Origin: Chryseobacterium viscerum
GTDB lineage: Bacteria > Bacteroidota > Bacteroidia > Flavobacteriales > Weeksellaceae
Direction of reading: 5' to 3'
Assembly: GCF_025949665.1 (NCBI RefSeq)
Contig: NZ_JAPDFT010000001.1
Span: forward strand, 806,001-870,000
DNA: 64,000 nt
This document shows positions 51,263 through 59,798 of this stretch, piece after piece; positions within the stretch are counted from its first letter, which is position 1; every line of letters begins with the position of its first letter. Made by a program: the position numbers and the translations under genes. The notes beneath the pieces are model-generated. The model was given only the letters and a program-made list of their open reading frames with translations. It made no database searches and was not told the DNA's origin.

Positions 51263-51521
51263 AAAAGGTAAAAAGGAAGTAAAGGCAAAATGATTAATGA
51301 CGGTTGGAAAGCTAAGAGAATGAAGAAGTTTAAAATTCAATGAATGCGTATGCCTCTTAGCCGAATGAAATGCCTTTGCATCCTTTACAATATTCTCAAT
51401 TAAAAAAATATACCTGAAACAAGGTGCTCTTTGCTGAATGAAACGCCCTTGCGATCGAAAAATATTCAAAATCAAAAAAACTTAGCGCCCATAGCGTTAA
51501 AAAAAGTAAAGTTTAGAAAAA
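51263..51521. repeat. Repeat-like spacer splitting ureF and ureG
   Basis: The spacer has two imperfect copies of a unit with GCTGAATGAAAYGCC (seen as CCGAATGAAATGCCTTTGC near 51360 and CTGAATGAAACGCCCTTGC near 51433) and a tail TTAGCGCCCATAGCGTTAAA. It resembles the CTTTGCG-type filler seen near 29490 and 37500. No frame or promoter was identified. Confidence 0.5.
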
Positions 51522-52160
51522 ATGGAAAATAGAAAGTATATAAAAGTAGGAGTGGCAGGACCTGTAGGTTCCGGGAAGACTGCATTATTGGAACGCTTAA
51601 GCAGAAAATTATTCGGGACTTATGATCTTGGAGTAATTACTAATGATATTTATACCAAAGAAGATGCTGAATTTATGGCGAAAAACAGCCTTCTTCCCCA
51701 CGACAGAATTATCGGTGTAGAAACAGGAGGTTGCCCCCATACTGCCATTCGTGAAGATGCAAGTATGAATCTTGAAGCAGTAGATGAACTGGCAGCACGT
51801 TTCCCGGAAATCGAACTGGTTCTTATCGAAAGTGGAGGTGATAACCTTTCAGCAACATTCAGCCCGGACCTTGCAGACGTTACGATCTTTATTATCGATG
51901 TAGCGGAAGGAGAAAAAATCCCTAGAAAAGGAGGACCTGGTATTACAAGATCAGACTTATTGATTATCAATAAAATTGACCTCGCACCTTATGTAGGAGC
52001 CAGCCTTGAAGTAATGGAAAATGATGCCAGAAGAATGAGAAAAGGAAATCCTTTTGTATTTACAAATCTGAAAACAGATGAGGGATTGGATAAAGTAATA
52101 GGTTGGATCAAAAAATATGCTCTTTTAGAGGAAATTGAAGAACCCAACCTGGTAAGATAA
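51522..52160 (+). CDS. ureG: Urease accessory protein UreG
   Basis: GTPase that powers nickel insertion into urease. 212 residues with the P-loop [27 protein letters not shown], the nickel-binding Cys-Pro-His in [37 protein letters not shown] and the guanine-specificity region [11 protein letters not shown]. ureD starts right at its stop. Confidence 0.97.
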   Translation: MENRKYIKVGVAGPVGSGKTALLERLSRKLFGTYDLGVITNDIYTKEDAEFMAKNSLLPHDRIIGVETGGCPHTAIREDASMNLEAVDELAARFPEIELVLIESGGDNLSATFSPDLADVTIFIIDVAEGEKIPRKGGPGITRSDLLIINKIDLAPYVGASLEVMENDARRMRKGNPFVFTNLKTDEGLDKVIGWIKKYALLEEIEEPNLVR

Positions 52161-52949
52161 ATGGATAGTCGTTTAAAAATTATTGCAGGATTCAAGGGAG
52201 GAGAATCCTATGTGAAAGACCTTTATGTCTCGCTTCCTTTCAGAGTAGTTTCTGTAGGACAGCGGAAAAGTGACAAAAAGCTCTATCAGATGGTGATGAG
52301 CTCCTCTCCGGGAATTCTGGATGGAGACCATTATCATCTGGATGTTACCCTTGAAAAAGGAGCTGCTCTTCAGCTGCAGTCGCAATCTTATCAGAGATTG
52401 TTCAATATGAAGGATAAAGCACTTCAGGAGCTCAATGTCTCTATGGAAGACGAAACCTCTTTTGCGTATGTACCTCATCCGATCGTTCCGCATGAAGATT
52501 CCAACTTTAAGAGTAAAGCGAATATTCATATCGGAAAAGACAGTCAGATCATCATCAGTGAGATCATTACCTGTGGGAGAAAACATTATGGTGAAGTTTT
52601 TAAACTGAAGCGTTTTCAGAATGTCATGGAAATTTATCATAATAATAAACTGATGGTGAAAGATAACGTTCTGATCCAGCCTGACATGATCCCGATCAGC
52701 AGTATCGGAAATCTGGAACAGTATACCCATCAGGGAACCCTGATCTTTTACAGCACAAAGGAGAATGTAGATAAAAACGGATTGATCGAAGAGATCGTTG
52801 AAGCAGCTGCACAGCATCATGAAGAAATGGAAGTAGGAGTTTCCGCAATGGAAGATAACGGTTTCGTAGTAAGAGCTTTGGGACACGGAGGTGAAATGAT
52901 GTATAACCTCTTCCTGCATATTCAGGAAATCCTTTGGTCACTTGAGTAA
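52161..52949 (+). CDS. ureD: Urease accessory protein UreD
   Basis: Scaffold (UreD, also called UreH) that binds urease and passes nickel from UreG. 262 residues with the strand-rich family pattern: SSSPGILDGDHYHLDVTLEKGAALQLQSQSYQRLFNM, FAYVPHPIVPHEDSNFKSKANIHI and EIITCGRKHYGEVFKLKRFQN. It begins directly after the ureG stop. A two-hairpin repeat follows. Confidence 0.95.
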   Translation: MDSRLKIIAGFKGGESYVKDLYVSLPFRVVSVGQRKSDKKLYQMVMSSSPGILDGDHYHLDVTLEKGAALQLQSQSYQRLFNMKDKALQELNVSMEDETSFAYVPHPIVPHEDSNFKSKANIHIGKDSQIIISEIITCGRKHYGEVFKLKRFQNVMEIYHNNKLMVKDNVLIQPDMIPISSIGNLEQYTHQGTLIFYSTKENVDKNGLIEEIVEAAAQHHEEMEVGVSAMEDNGFVVRALGHGGEMMYNLFLHIQEILWSLE

Positions 52950-52966
52950 AAAGGATCCTAATATAT

Positions 52967-53038
52967 TCAATAGAAGCGGGCTTTAGCCCGCTTAATAAAA
53001 AGAAATTTCCCATTGACTTTAGCCAAAACTTAATAAAG
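52967..53038 (+). repeat. Two-hairpin intergenic repeat, copy e
   Basis: Hairpin 1 arms AGCGGGCT and AGCCCGCT, spacer AATAAAAAGAAATTTCCC, then TTGACTTTAGCCAAAAC and TTAATAAAG. This copy gives the clearest view of the consensus. It separates ureD from the nickel permease gene. Confidence 0.75.
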
Positions 53039-53065
53039 AATCTGAAATAACAGAATTAATAAAAA

Positions 53066-53767
53066 ATGGATAGTACAGTTTGGGCGCTTCTTTTGAGTGC
53101 CATTTCAATAAGTTTTATACATACCGCTTCAGGGCCGGATCATTACCTGCCATTTATCGTGATTTCAAAATCCAAAAAATGGAGTGGAATGAAAACAGCC
53201 ATCTTAACAGTTGTCTGCGGATTTGGACATGTGTTCAGTTCTCTGATCTTAGGTTTTATCGGAGTTTTCCTTGGATGGCAGCTGAATAAAATCTCATGGT
53301 TTCAGGATATCAGAGGGAATTTCTCTGGATGGGCACTGCTTATTTTTGGAGGAGTTTATCTGGTGTATGGTCTGATTCAGGCAATAAGAAACAAACCTCA
53401 TAAACATTTTGATGTGATGGGTGATGACGTGTATGTATATGAACATAATCACAGCGAAGTCGTAATGCCTCAAAAAAGAATAAAAGTGACTCCGCTTGTA
53501 TTGTTCATGATTTTCGTGATGGGACCAAGTGAACCTTTGATTCCTTTATTATTCTATTCGGGAGTAAAACATTCAATGTCTGAAATTGCCGTATTGGTAA
53601 CTTCTTTCACAGCAACTACAGTCTTGACAATGCTTGGAATGGTTCTTTTGGGACGTTACGGATACTCAACCCTATTCAATACCGAAAAACTGGAAAGATA
53701 TATGGGAGTGGTAAGCGGAGCGGTGGTAACCGTTTGCGGTGTTGGAATGGTATTTCTTGGATGGTAA
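53066..53767 (+). CDS. Nickel permease-like membrane protein (UreH/NicO-type)
   Basis: 233 residues with six hydrophobic segments. The first carries HTASGPDHYLPF, an H-x5-DH form of the H-x4-DH nickel signature of NiCoT-type permeases. A cytoplasmic loop at about 110-135 is rich in His and acids (NKPHKHFDVMGDDVYVYEHNHSE), and a second signature-like segment FVMGPSEPLIPLLFY follows. Its place straight after the urease accessory genes supports nickel import for urease. The atypical spacing of the signature leaves room for another metal. Confidence 0.82.
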   Translation: MDSTVWALLLSAISISFIHTASGPDHYLPFIVISKSKKWSGMKTAILTVVCGFGHVFSSLILGFIGVFLGWQLNKISWFQDIRGNFSGWALLIFGGVYLVYGLIQAIRNKPHKHFDVMGDDVYVYEHNHSEVVMPQKRIKVTPLVLFMIFVMGPSEPLIPLLFYSGVKHSMSEIAVLVTSFTATTVLTMLGMVLLGRYGYSTLFNTEKLERYMGVVSGAVVTVCGVGMVFLGW

Positions 53768-53960
53768 ACGAGTTCCGGGGTACGAGTGGTAGAGTTTGAG
53801 GGTAAGAGAGTTTGAGAGTGAAATTGTTTAAAGTTTAAGGTTTAAAGTTTAAAGTTGTTATCCTTTCACTGATAATTGACAATTCACTATTCACTTGCGA
53901 AGCAAAATTGATTCTGTCTCCAACATCATTAATACATTTTACATTCTACATTAATACAAT
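53768..53960 (+). repeat. Composite heptad-repeat element, left of the urea transporter gene
   Basis: In order: GAGTTTGAGAG-type octamers (53790-53820), four TTTAAAG-type heptads (53827-53854), ATAATTGAC with two ATTCACT heptads and TGCGAAGCAAAATT (53872-53909), and three ACATTNN heptads (53934-53954) ending 16 nt before the ATG. The same order recurs at 54859-55005. Confidence 0.75.
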
Positions 53961-53970
53961 AAAAAAAACT

Positions 53971-54858
53971 ATGGACGAATTTTTCAAAAAACTACCCTTT
54001 TTAGACAATATATTAAAAGGAATCGGGCAGATTATGCTCCAGGAAAACAGATGGACCGGGCTTCTGTTTCTGATAGGAATCTTTATGGGAAGCTGGCAGT
54101 GCGGAGTTGCAGTACTGCTTTCAACAGCGGCCGGAACTTTTACAGCAATGAAGCTTAAATATAATCAATCTGAAATCAATGCAGGACTTTATGGTTTCAG
54201 TGCAGCCCTTGTGGGAGTCGCATTATCCTTCCTTTTCGAGACTACGGTTCTGATCTGGGTTTTAATCGTGTTGGGTGGAGCATTGGCAGCTGTTATTCAG
54301 CATTTCTTTATCCAAAAGAAAATTCCGGTGTTTACTTTTCCTTTCATCATCATTACATGGGTATTGGTTTTTGCTTTGCATCATTTTACCCATATTCCGC
54401 CGTCTGCGATGTTGAGCAGTGAAGTAGTTCCTACAGAATATGATGACTTTCTTGCCTGTACCAACGGATTCGGCGAGGTAATATTCCAGGGAGGAATACT
54501 TTCAGGAATGATCTTTTTTCTTGCCGTTTTCATCAGTTCCCCGATAGCTGCCTTATACGGATTGACCGCTTCTATTCTTGGGGCAGGATTATCACAGTTG
54601 AATGGTGAACCTATTAAAGAAATTCACATGGGATTATTTGGATTTAATGCTGTCCTTTCGGCAATTGTTTTCTCAGGAGTCAAAAAAACAGATGGCTTAT
54701 GGGTGCTGATCGCTGTCCTTATTACCATTGCTATTGATGACCTTTTGATTGATAATCATTGTCTGGATATTGTTGGAGGAGTGTTTACTTTCCCATTTGT
54801 AGCCGGAACGTGGATTACTCTTTTACTACAGAAGGTACTTCTTAAAGTAAAAAAATAG
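53971..54858 (+). CDS. Urea transporter (UT family)
   Basis: Channel-like inner-membrane urea carrier. From ATG 53971 it has 295 residues with the family opening LPFLDNILKGIGQIMLQENRWTGLLFLIGIFMGSWQC. The two-fold repeat places the pore motifs INAGLYGFSAALVGVALSF and IHMGLFGFNAVLSAIVF. A longer frame from 53908 reads through repeat sequence and is rejected. It lies downstream of the urease accessory genes and supplies the substrate. Confidence 0.93.
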   Translation: MDEFFKKLPFLDNILKGIGQIMLQENRWTGLLFLIGIFMGSWQCGVAVLLSTAAGTFTAMKLKYNQSEINAGLYGFSAALVGVALSFLFETTVLIWVLIVLGGALAAVIQHFFIQKKIPVFTFPFIIITWVLVFALHHFTHIPPSAMLSSEVVPTEYDDFLACTNGFGEVIFQGGILSGMIFFLAVFISSPIAALYGLTASILGAGLSQLNGEPIKEIHMGLFGFNAVLSAIVFSGVKKTDGLWVLIAVLITIAIDDLLIDNHCLDIVGGVFTFPFVAGTWITLLLQKVLLKVKK

Positions 54859-55005
54859 AGCTGGAGGAGTTGGAGAGTTGGAGGGTTTGAGAGTTTTAAG
54901 GGAGTTTAAAGTTCTTTTATGATAATTGACGATTCACTTGCGAAGCAAAATTCACTATTGATATTCCTACAATTTCTAAAATCATAATACATTATACATT
55001 GTACA
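54859..55005 (+). repeat. Composite heptad-repeat element, right of the urea transporter gene
   Basis: Same module order and orientation as the left copy: GAGTTGGA octamers (54865-54895), a TTTAAAG remnant (54905), ATAATTGACGATTCACT with TGCGAAGCAAAATTCACTATTG (54920-54960), then ACATTAT and ACATTGT heptads (54989-55002) 17 nt before the next ATG. Confidence 0.7.
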
Positions 55006-55019
55006 AAAAAATAAAAAAA

Positions 55020-57266
55020 ATGAAAATAACAAAAATAGCAGCCGTATTTCTGGTCATGGCTTTCAGTGGAAAAATGATGGCGCAGGAAACCGAAAAACAG
55101 CTGCTGATAAAAGATGCAGATGACAAATTTCCCATTGCAGATGCTTTGGTAAAATATGACCACGGAAACAGCCATACTCATACAGGAACAGACGGTACAT
55201 TCGCCATTCCTGTAAAATCCCTTCCTGATACTCTTTTGATCAGCCGTCCGGGATACGATGGGGTAAAATGGGTGGTGACCAATGATGAAGATAAAAATAA
55301 AGTTATTTTTTTACAGCATAAGCCGTTTCAGATTTCTGAAGTAGCCATCAATCACAGCTCGTTTTTGTCAGCTATAACGAAGGTTGATTTGAATAAATTT
55401 CCGGTAAGCTCAGCACAAGATCTGCTCAGAAAAGTTCCGGGATTGTTTATTGCACAGCATGCGGGTGGTGGAAAGGCGGAACAGCTTTTTTTAAGAGGAT
55501 TTGATGCTGATCACGGTACCGATGTAAGCGTAAATGTAGATGGAATGCCGGTGAACATTGTTTCTCACGCTCATGGTCAGGGATATTCTGATCTACACTT
55601 TGTAATTCCTGAAACTGTTAATAATATAGACTTTGGAAAAGGAGCTTATTATATGGACCGCGGAGACTTCAATACAGCGGGATATGTGGATTTTCAGACA
55701 TACAATGGGTTAAAAAACAGTATGATTAAGCTGGAAGGAGGCTCATTCAATTCAAAAAGAGTCCTGGGAATGTTCAATATTTTGCATGATGATCTGGGAC
55801 GAAAAAATGCGTATATAGCAGCAGAATACAACTATACAGACGGACCTTTTGATGTAAAACAGAATTTTAACAGAGTCAATATCTTCGGGAAATACAATCA
55901 ATGGCTTACGGATAACGATTATTTCAATATCCAGTTCTCTACATTCAATTCTTCGTGGAATGCTTCCGGACAGATTCCGGAACGTGCCGTAGATGAAGGA
56001 ATCATTGGGAGATGGGGAAGTATAGACCCTACGGAAGGCGGAAAAACATCCAGAACAAACCTTCAGATGAACTTCAAGCATATTATTTCTCCTTCCGAAC
56101 AGATTGATGCCATGGCTTTCTATTCAAAGTATAATTTCAATCTGTATTCTGATTTCACCTTTAATTTAAAAGATAAAGATCATGGCGACGAAATTCAGCA
56201 GACTGACGGAAGAAATATCTACGGTGCCGAAGTAAAATATACCAAAACTTTCACCCTGGCCAACAGCTCTTTAAACTGGACTTCTGGAATTGGATTAAGA
56301 AATGATGATATCAATACGCTACAGCTTAACCACGTTTATCACAGAGATATGCTGCTTGATAAATTATCAGACGTGACAGGAACGGAAACCAATCTTCATG
56401 CATACTCAGGACTGGTATGGAAAACCGGAAAATGGACCATTAATCCGGCTTTGAGAGTAGATCATTTTATCTTTAATATGCACAATCTGCTGGATGTGGA
56501 ACAACTGCCATCCGGACAGTCAAAAGAAGCAACAAGACTGAGCCCGAAATTGAATTTCTCCTATGCTCAGAACGACAATGTGATGTGGTTCCTGAAAACA
56601 GGAATGGGATTTCACTCCAATGACCTGAGAGTAGTGGTTCCCAATAAAAATGAAAATACCCTTCCATATTCTATTGGAGCAGATTTCGGGGTGAGATTAC
56701 ACCCATTCAAATCCTTGATCATCACTCCGGCATTATGGTATATGGATCTTCAGCAGGAATTTGTCTATGTAGGAGATGATGCAGTAGTAGAGCCTTCCGG
56801 AAAATCAAGACGCTTCGGTGCCGATCTTGGAGTGCGTTTTCAGCCATTGGAAAACTTTTATCTGAATGCAGATATCAATTACTCTCATGCAAGATTTACC
56901 GAAGAAGAAAAAGGTCAGGATTACGTTCCATTAGCTCCGGTAGTCACCAGTACAGGATCTGTAAACTGGGATTTCCTGCATGGTTTTTCTTTAGGAATCC
57001 AATACAGATATCTTGGGGCAAGGCCGGCTGTAGAAGACAACAGCATCAGAACGAAATCTTACTTTGTCAATGATCTTATGCTTTCTTATAACCGTCAGAA
57101 ATGGGGAGCGAATTTTCAAATTAACAATCTTTTCAATGTAAAATGGAACGAAGCCCAGTTTGCAACAGAAACTCAGCTAAAAGGAGAAGCGGAACCTGTT
57201 ACAGACCTTACTTACACCCCGGGAAGTCCTTTTGGAGTGAGAGTAGGAGTGTATTATAAGTTTTAA
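55020..57266 (+). CDS. TonB-dependent receptor, probably nickel or metal-chelate uptake
   Basis: 748 residues from ATG 55020 (an in-frame ATG seven codons upstream precedes the signal peptide). The signal peptide ends at KMMAQ. A carboxypeptidase-regulatory-like domain covers about 25-95. The plug domain has AQDLLRKVPGLFIAQHAGGGKAEQLFLRGFDADHGTDVSVNVDGMP. A 22-strand barrel follows, ending FGVRVGVYYKF with a terminal Phe. His-rich patches in the regulatory domain (DHGNSHTHTG) and plug (NIVSHAHGQGYSDLHF) suit a soft-metal ligand. Its place after urease and nickel genes suggests a nickel-chelate receptor; the ligand is inference. Confidence 0.9.
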   Translation: MKITKIAAVFLVMAFSGKMMAQETEKQLLIKDADDKFPIADALVKYDHGNSHTHTGTDGTFAIPVKSLPDTLLISRPGYDGVKWVVTNDEDKNKVIFLQHKPFQISEVAINHSSFLSAITKVDLNKFPVSSAQDLLRKVPGLFIAQHAGGGKAEQLFLRGFDADHGTDVSVNVDGMPVNIVSHAHGQGYSDLHFVIPETVNNIDFGKGAYYMDRGDFNTAGYVDFQTYNGLKNSMIKLEGGSFNSKRVLGMFNILHDDLGRKNAYIAAEYNYTDGPFDVKQNFNRVNIFGKYNQWLTDNDYFNIQFSTFNSSWNASGQIPERAVDEGIIGRWGSIDPTEGGKTSRTNLQMNFKHIISPSEQIDAMAFYSKYNFNLYSDFTFNLKDKDHGDEIQQTDGRNIYGAEVKYTKTFTLANSSLNWTSGIGLRNDDINTLQLNHVYHRDMLLDKLSDVTGTETNLHAYSGLVWKTGKWTINPALRVDHFIFNMHNLLDVEQLPSGQSKEATRLSPKLNFSYAQNDNVMWFLKTGMGFHSNDLRVVVPNKNENTLPYSIGADFGVRLHPFKSLIITPALWYMDLQQEFVYVGDDAVVEPSGKSRRFGADLGVRFQPLENFYLNADINYSHARFTEEEKGQDYVPLAPVVTSTGSVNWDFLHGFSLGIQYRYLGARPAVEDNSIRTKSYFVNDLMLSYNRQKWGANFQINNLFNVKWNEAQFATETQLKGEAEPVTDLTYTPGSPFGVRVGVYYKF

Positions 57267-57270
57267 AGTA

Positions 57271-57413
57271 ATGTATAATGTATAATGTATAATGTATAAT
57301 GTATAATGTTGCGCTGGTAATTATTTTTTTGAAAGTATAAATAGCAGATAATTAATATGTTATTATTGTTTTCAAAGATGGCCATACATTGTACATTATA
57401 CATCTGACATAAC
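57271..57413. repeat. Paired heptad arrays (ATGTATA)5 and (ACATTNN)4 as inverted arms
   Basis: 57271-57305 is five perfect ATGTATA units. 57386-57413 is ACATTGT, ACATTAT, ACATCTG, ACATAAC, largely complementary to the first array across an 80-nt loop. The pair follows the TonB receptor gene by 4 nt and precedes the AraC regulator gene. Confidence 0.8.
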
Positions 57414-57448
57414 ACAATAAAAAACATCCAAATCTCCAATTTCCGCAT

Positions 57449-57456
57449 TAAATTTG
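57449..57456 (+). promoter_or_regulatory. -7 promoter element of the AraC regulator gene
   Basis: TAAATTTG, perfect TAnnTTTG, 16 nt before the ATG. Confidence 0.65.
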
Positions 57457-57472
57457 TAATAATCAACTCACT

Positions 57473-58363
57473 ATGGAAGTACTATCCAATTTTCAATATA
57501 AAAAGCTTTTTCTTCCGAATATTACGGACAAGATATTAGCCAATAATGCTGATATACAGCTGTATCGGATAGAAAACTATCTGAAAGGAATTCTGATGCC
57601 GGTGATTCCGTACCGTACAACGTTCAATTTTATTATTTTCGTTACAAACGGTCACATCAGACAATACCTTGAAAATAAAGAATATCATGCTGAAAAAGGC
57701 GGGGTTATCTTCATCAAACAAGGTACCATTACGGCAACGGTTGAGTTATCAGACGATATTGAAGGTTTCTTCCTGGCTTATGAAAATAATATCCTCTCCG
57801 AACAGGAGCTGCCCAAACATAAAAGCAGCATATTTTTCATGACTCCCTTCCTGAATCTTGACAGCCTGACCTACGGCACCATTACACAGCTTCTTCCCAT
57901 TATGGAGCAGGAATTGTGGTTAAATAATCTCAATATCAATGATGTAGTAGTGACGATGCTTCATCTTATTTTAATCAAAATGCTGAGCACAGACTCTGAT
58001 ACTCATCACAAATCAGCGACACGTCCTATGGAATTGTCCCTTCAGTTTCGGGATCTTTTGTTTAAATATCATGTGGGAGAAAAGAGAGTAGCGTTTTATG
58101 CCGATAAACTGTCTGTAACAGAAAGCTATCTGAATAAATGTGTAAAGGGTGTAACCCAGAAATCACCAAAACAGTGGATCAATGAAATTGATATCAATTA
58201 CAGCAAAGCATTACTTCACTCCAGTAAAGATATTGCAGAGATTGCTTATGAGCTGAATTTTCATACCGCTTCCCATTTTACCCAGCTTTTCAAAAAAATT
58301 GCAGGCATTACCCCGAAGGAGTACAGAACTCAGTTTTTGAGCAGCAGCAGGATTTCAGTTTGA
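57473..58363 (+). CDS. AraC-family transcriptional regulator
   Basis: 296 residues. The N-terminal half is a cupin-like sensor (YRTTFNFIIFVTNGHIRQYLENKEYHAEKGGVIFIKQGTI). The C-terminal 100 residues carry the two AraC helix-turn-helix motifs (VAFYADKLSVTESYLNKCVKG and DIAEIAYELNFHTASHFTQLFKKIAGITPKEYR). It sits just after the urea and nickel genes in the same direction with its own promoter, so it may control the receptor or urease genes, or be unrelated. Confidence 0.92.
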   Translation: MEVLSNFQYKKLFLPNITDKILANNADIQLYRIENYLKGILMPVIPYRTTFNFIIFVTNGHIRQYLENKEYHAEKGGVIFIKQGTITATVELSDDIEGFFLAYENNILSEQELPKHKSSIFFMTPFLNLDSLTYGTITQLLPIMEQELWLNNLNINDVVVTMLHLILIKMLSTDSDTHHKSATRPMELSLQFRDLLFKYHVGEKRVAFYADKLSVTESYLNKCVKGVTQKSPKQWINEIDINYSKALLHSSKDIAEIAYELNFHTASHFTQLFKKIAGITPKEYRTQFLSSSRISV

Positions 58364-58382
58364 TGTAAAGAATAAAGATTTT

Positions 58383-58490
58383 GATGTCAATGGTGAATCT
58401 GCTACGCAAGTGAAAAGTCAATAGAATTCATGAAGTGTAGTATAAAAATTCACTGCGAAGCAGATTCACCATTCACTATTGACCGAAAAT
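58383..58490. repeat. Inverted-repeat element of the GCGAAGC / TTCACTATTGAC family
   Basis: The left arm 58385-58414 (GTCAATGGTGAATCTGCTAC and GCAAGTGAA) pairs with the right arm 58450-58487 (TTCACTGCGAAGCAGATTC then ACCATTCACTATTGAC). It shares blocks with the duplication at 7218-7426 and the composite elements near 53880 and 54930. Confidence 0.7.
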
Positions 58491-58493
58491 TCC

Positions 58494-59600
58494 CTACATT
58501 CTCTCGTTTTCCAGAATTTTCAGCACCAGCCTTTCCTCTTTTGTCAGATCAGCTTTTCCATCATTTTTTTCTATAATTTCCAGTTCGTCAAGATATTTTT
58601 TGATTGTATTGTTTTCGTAAAGGTTAATAACTAAAGGATGAACATAATATTTTCTGCAGACAGCCGATGTATTTCCCAAGTTTTCTGCAACAATCTCCAG
58701 GGCCTCTTTTACTTTCTTTTTATACTGAGTATCATTTTCTGCATATCCGATTTCTTTAAAAGCGATCAGAGCACTTACTGTTCCGGACCAGGTCCTGAAA
58801 TCCTTAGCTGTAAAATCTTCACCGCTTATTTCTTTTATATACTCATTCACCATTCCCGAATCTATAGAATGGCGGTTTCCTTCGTCATCAAAATACTGGA
58901 AAAGCTCTTTCCCGGGAATATCCTTACATTTCTGAACGAGTCCTGCAAGCCTTTTACTGTTAAGATCAACATTATGCATAATACCTTTTTTTCCTTTAAA
59001 AGAAAAAGTAATCTTTTGTCCTTTTACTTGAACATGTTTGCCTTTTAAGGTTGTTAATCCAAAAGAGCCATATAATTTTTCGTAAATATTATTGCCAATA
59101 CGGATATTGGTTCTTTGCATCAGGCTTACAATTAAAGCCAAAATTTTCCGTTTCTCAAAATTTCTCAGAGCAAGGTCCTGTTCTACCTGCAGCCGGATAT
59201 CTGGTAATGCATATCCAAACTGAAGCATCCTGTAAAATTTCGTATGGTTTCTTAAAGCGCTCCAAAGAGGATGGTAGCGGTATTGTTTTCTTTTTTTGAT
59301 GTCAAAGCCGGTCGCCTGAAGATGCCCGTTGTCTAGGGCACAGATCCAGACATTTTCCCAGGCAGGCGGAAGTACCAGGCTGTTGATCCTTGTAATTTCA
59401 TCCTTATCCTTTATCTTTTCACCGTCTTTATAATAGGAATATTTCTTTCCTGTTTTCTTACGGGTAATTCCGGCGGTTTCTGCATCGGTGGTATATACAA
59501 GATGTACCGCCTTTGCAGAAGCTTCCGGGTCCTTCATTATTTTAACAATTTTTGAAGGCTTAAGGTGAGAAATCATCTCCAGGTCTGTGTTCTTCTCCAT
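58494..59600 (-). CDS. DNA topoisomerase IB (poxvirus-like)
   Basis: Relaxes supercoils by a transient 3'-phosphotyrosyl bond. 368 residues, the size of bacterial IB enzymes. The N-terminal domain includes RINSLVLPPAWENVWICALDNGHLQATGFDIKKRKQYRYHP. The catalytic domain shows NIYEKLYGSFGLTTLKGKHV, the Arg/Lys region DFRTWSGTVSALIAF, and the active Tyr in SAVCRKYYVHPLVI. It is a single gene, absent from many bacteria and often laterally spread. Confidence 0.95.
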   Translation of the reverse strand: MEKNTDLEMISHLKPSKIVKIMKDPEASAKAVHLVYTTDAETAGITRKKTGKKYSYYKDGEKIKDKDEITRINSLVLPPAWENVWICALDNGHLQATGFDIKKRKQYRYHPLWSALRNHTKFYRMLQFGYALPDIRLQVEQDLALRNFEKRKILALIVSLMQRTNIRIGNNIYEKLYGSFGLTTLKGKHVQVKGQKITFSFKGKKGIMHNVDLNSKRLAGLVQKCKDIPGKELFQYFDDEGNRHSIDSGMVNEYIKEISGEDFTAKDFRTWSGTVSALIAFKEIGYAENDTQYKKKVKEALEIVAENLGNTSAVCRKYYVHPLVINLYENNTIKKYLDELEIIEKNDGKADLTKEERLVLKILENERM

Positions 59601-59609
59601 AAAGCATGG

Positions 59610-59777
59610 TTAAGAGTTTTTACCCCTCGAAAAAATCAGTAAAAGAATCCCTACTATTACACAGACTAAGAGAATTCCCCACCACATTCCTGCCTTAAAA
59701 ATTGTTTCTACTGCTTCACAACTTGTGAGTGTCAACAAACTTAATATCGTAATACTGTAAAAGCTCCACTTTTTCAT
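59610..59777 (-). CDS. 55-residue lipoprotein with a C-terminal membrane segment
   Basis: A small gene below the usual size cut-off. ATG at 59777 reads MKKWSFYSITILSLLTLTSC, a lipoprotein signal with Cys20, then EAVETIFKAGMWWG and a second hydrophobic stretch ILLVCVIVGILLLIFS, ending RGKNS. A lipid anchor plus one membrane segment in 55 residues is a build seen in many small Bacteroidota proteins of unknown function. It lies between topoisomerase IB and the DUF6526-like gene on the same strand, 21 nt from the latter's stop, suggesting co-transcription. Confidence 0.7.
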   Translation of the reverse strand: MKKWSFYSITILSLLTLTSCEAVETIFKAGMWWGILLVCVIVGILLLIFSRGKNS

Positions 59778-59798
59778 AAGTATATATTTGTTGAGGTG

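Noticed and set aside
52173-52919. 248-codon frame on the minus strand opposite ureD
   Set aside because: It lies wholly antisense to ureD, has no recognisable motif or promoter, and ureD is a certain gene; a shadow frame.
53908-53970. N-terminal extension of the urea transporter
   Set aside because: The extension is translated repeat sequence (ACATTNN heptads).
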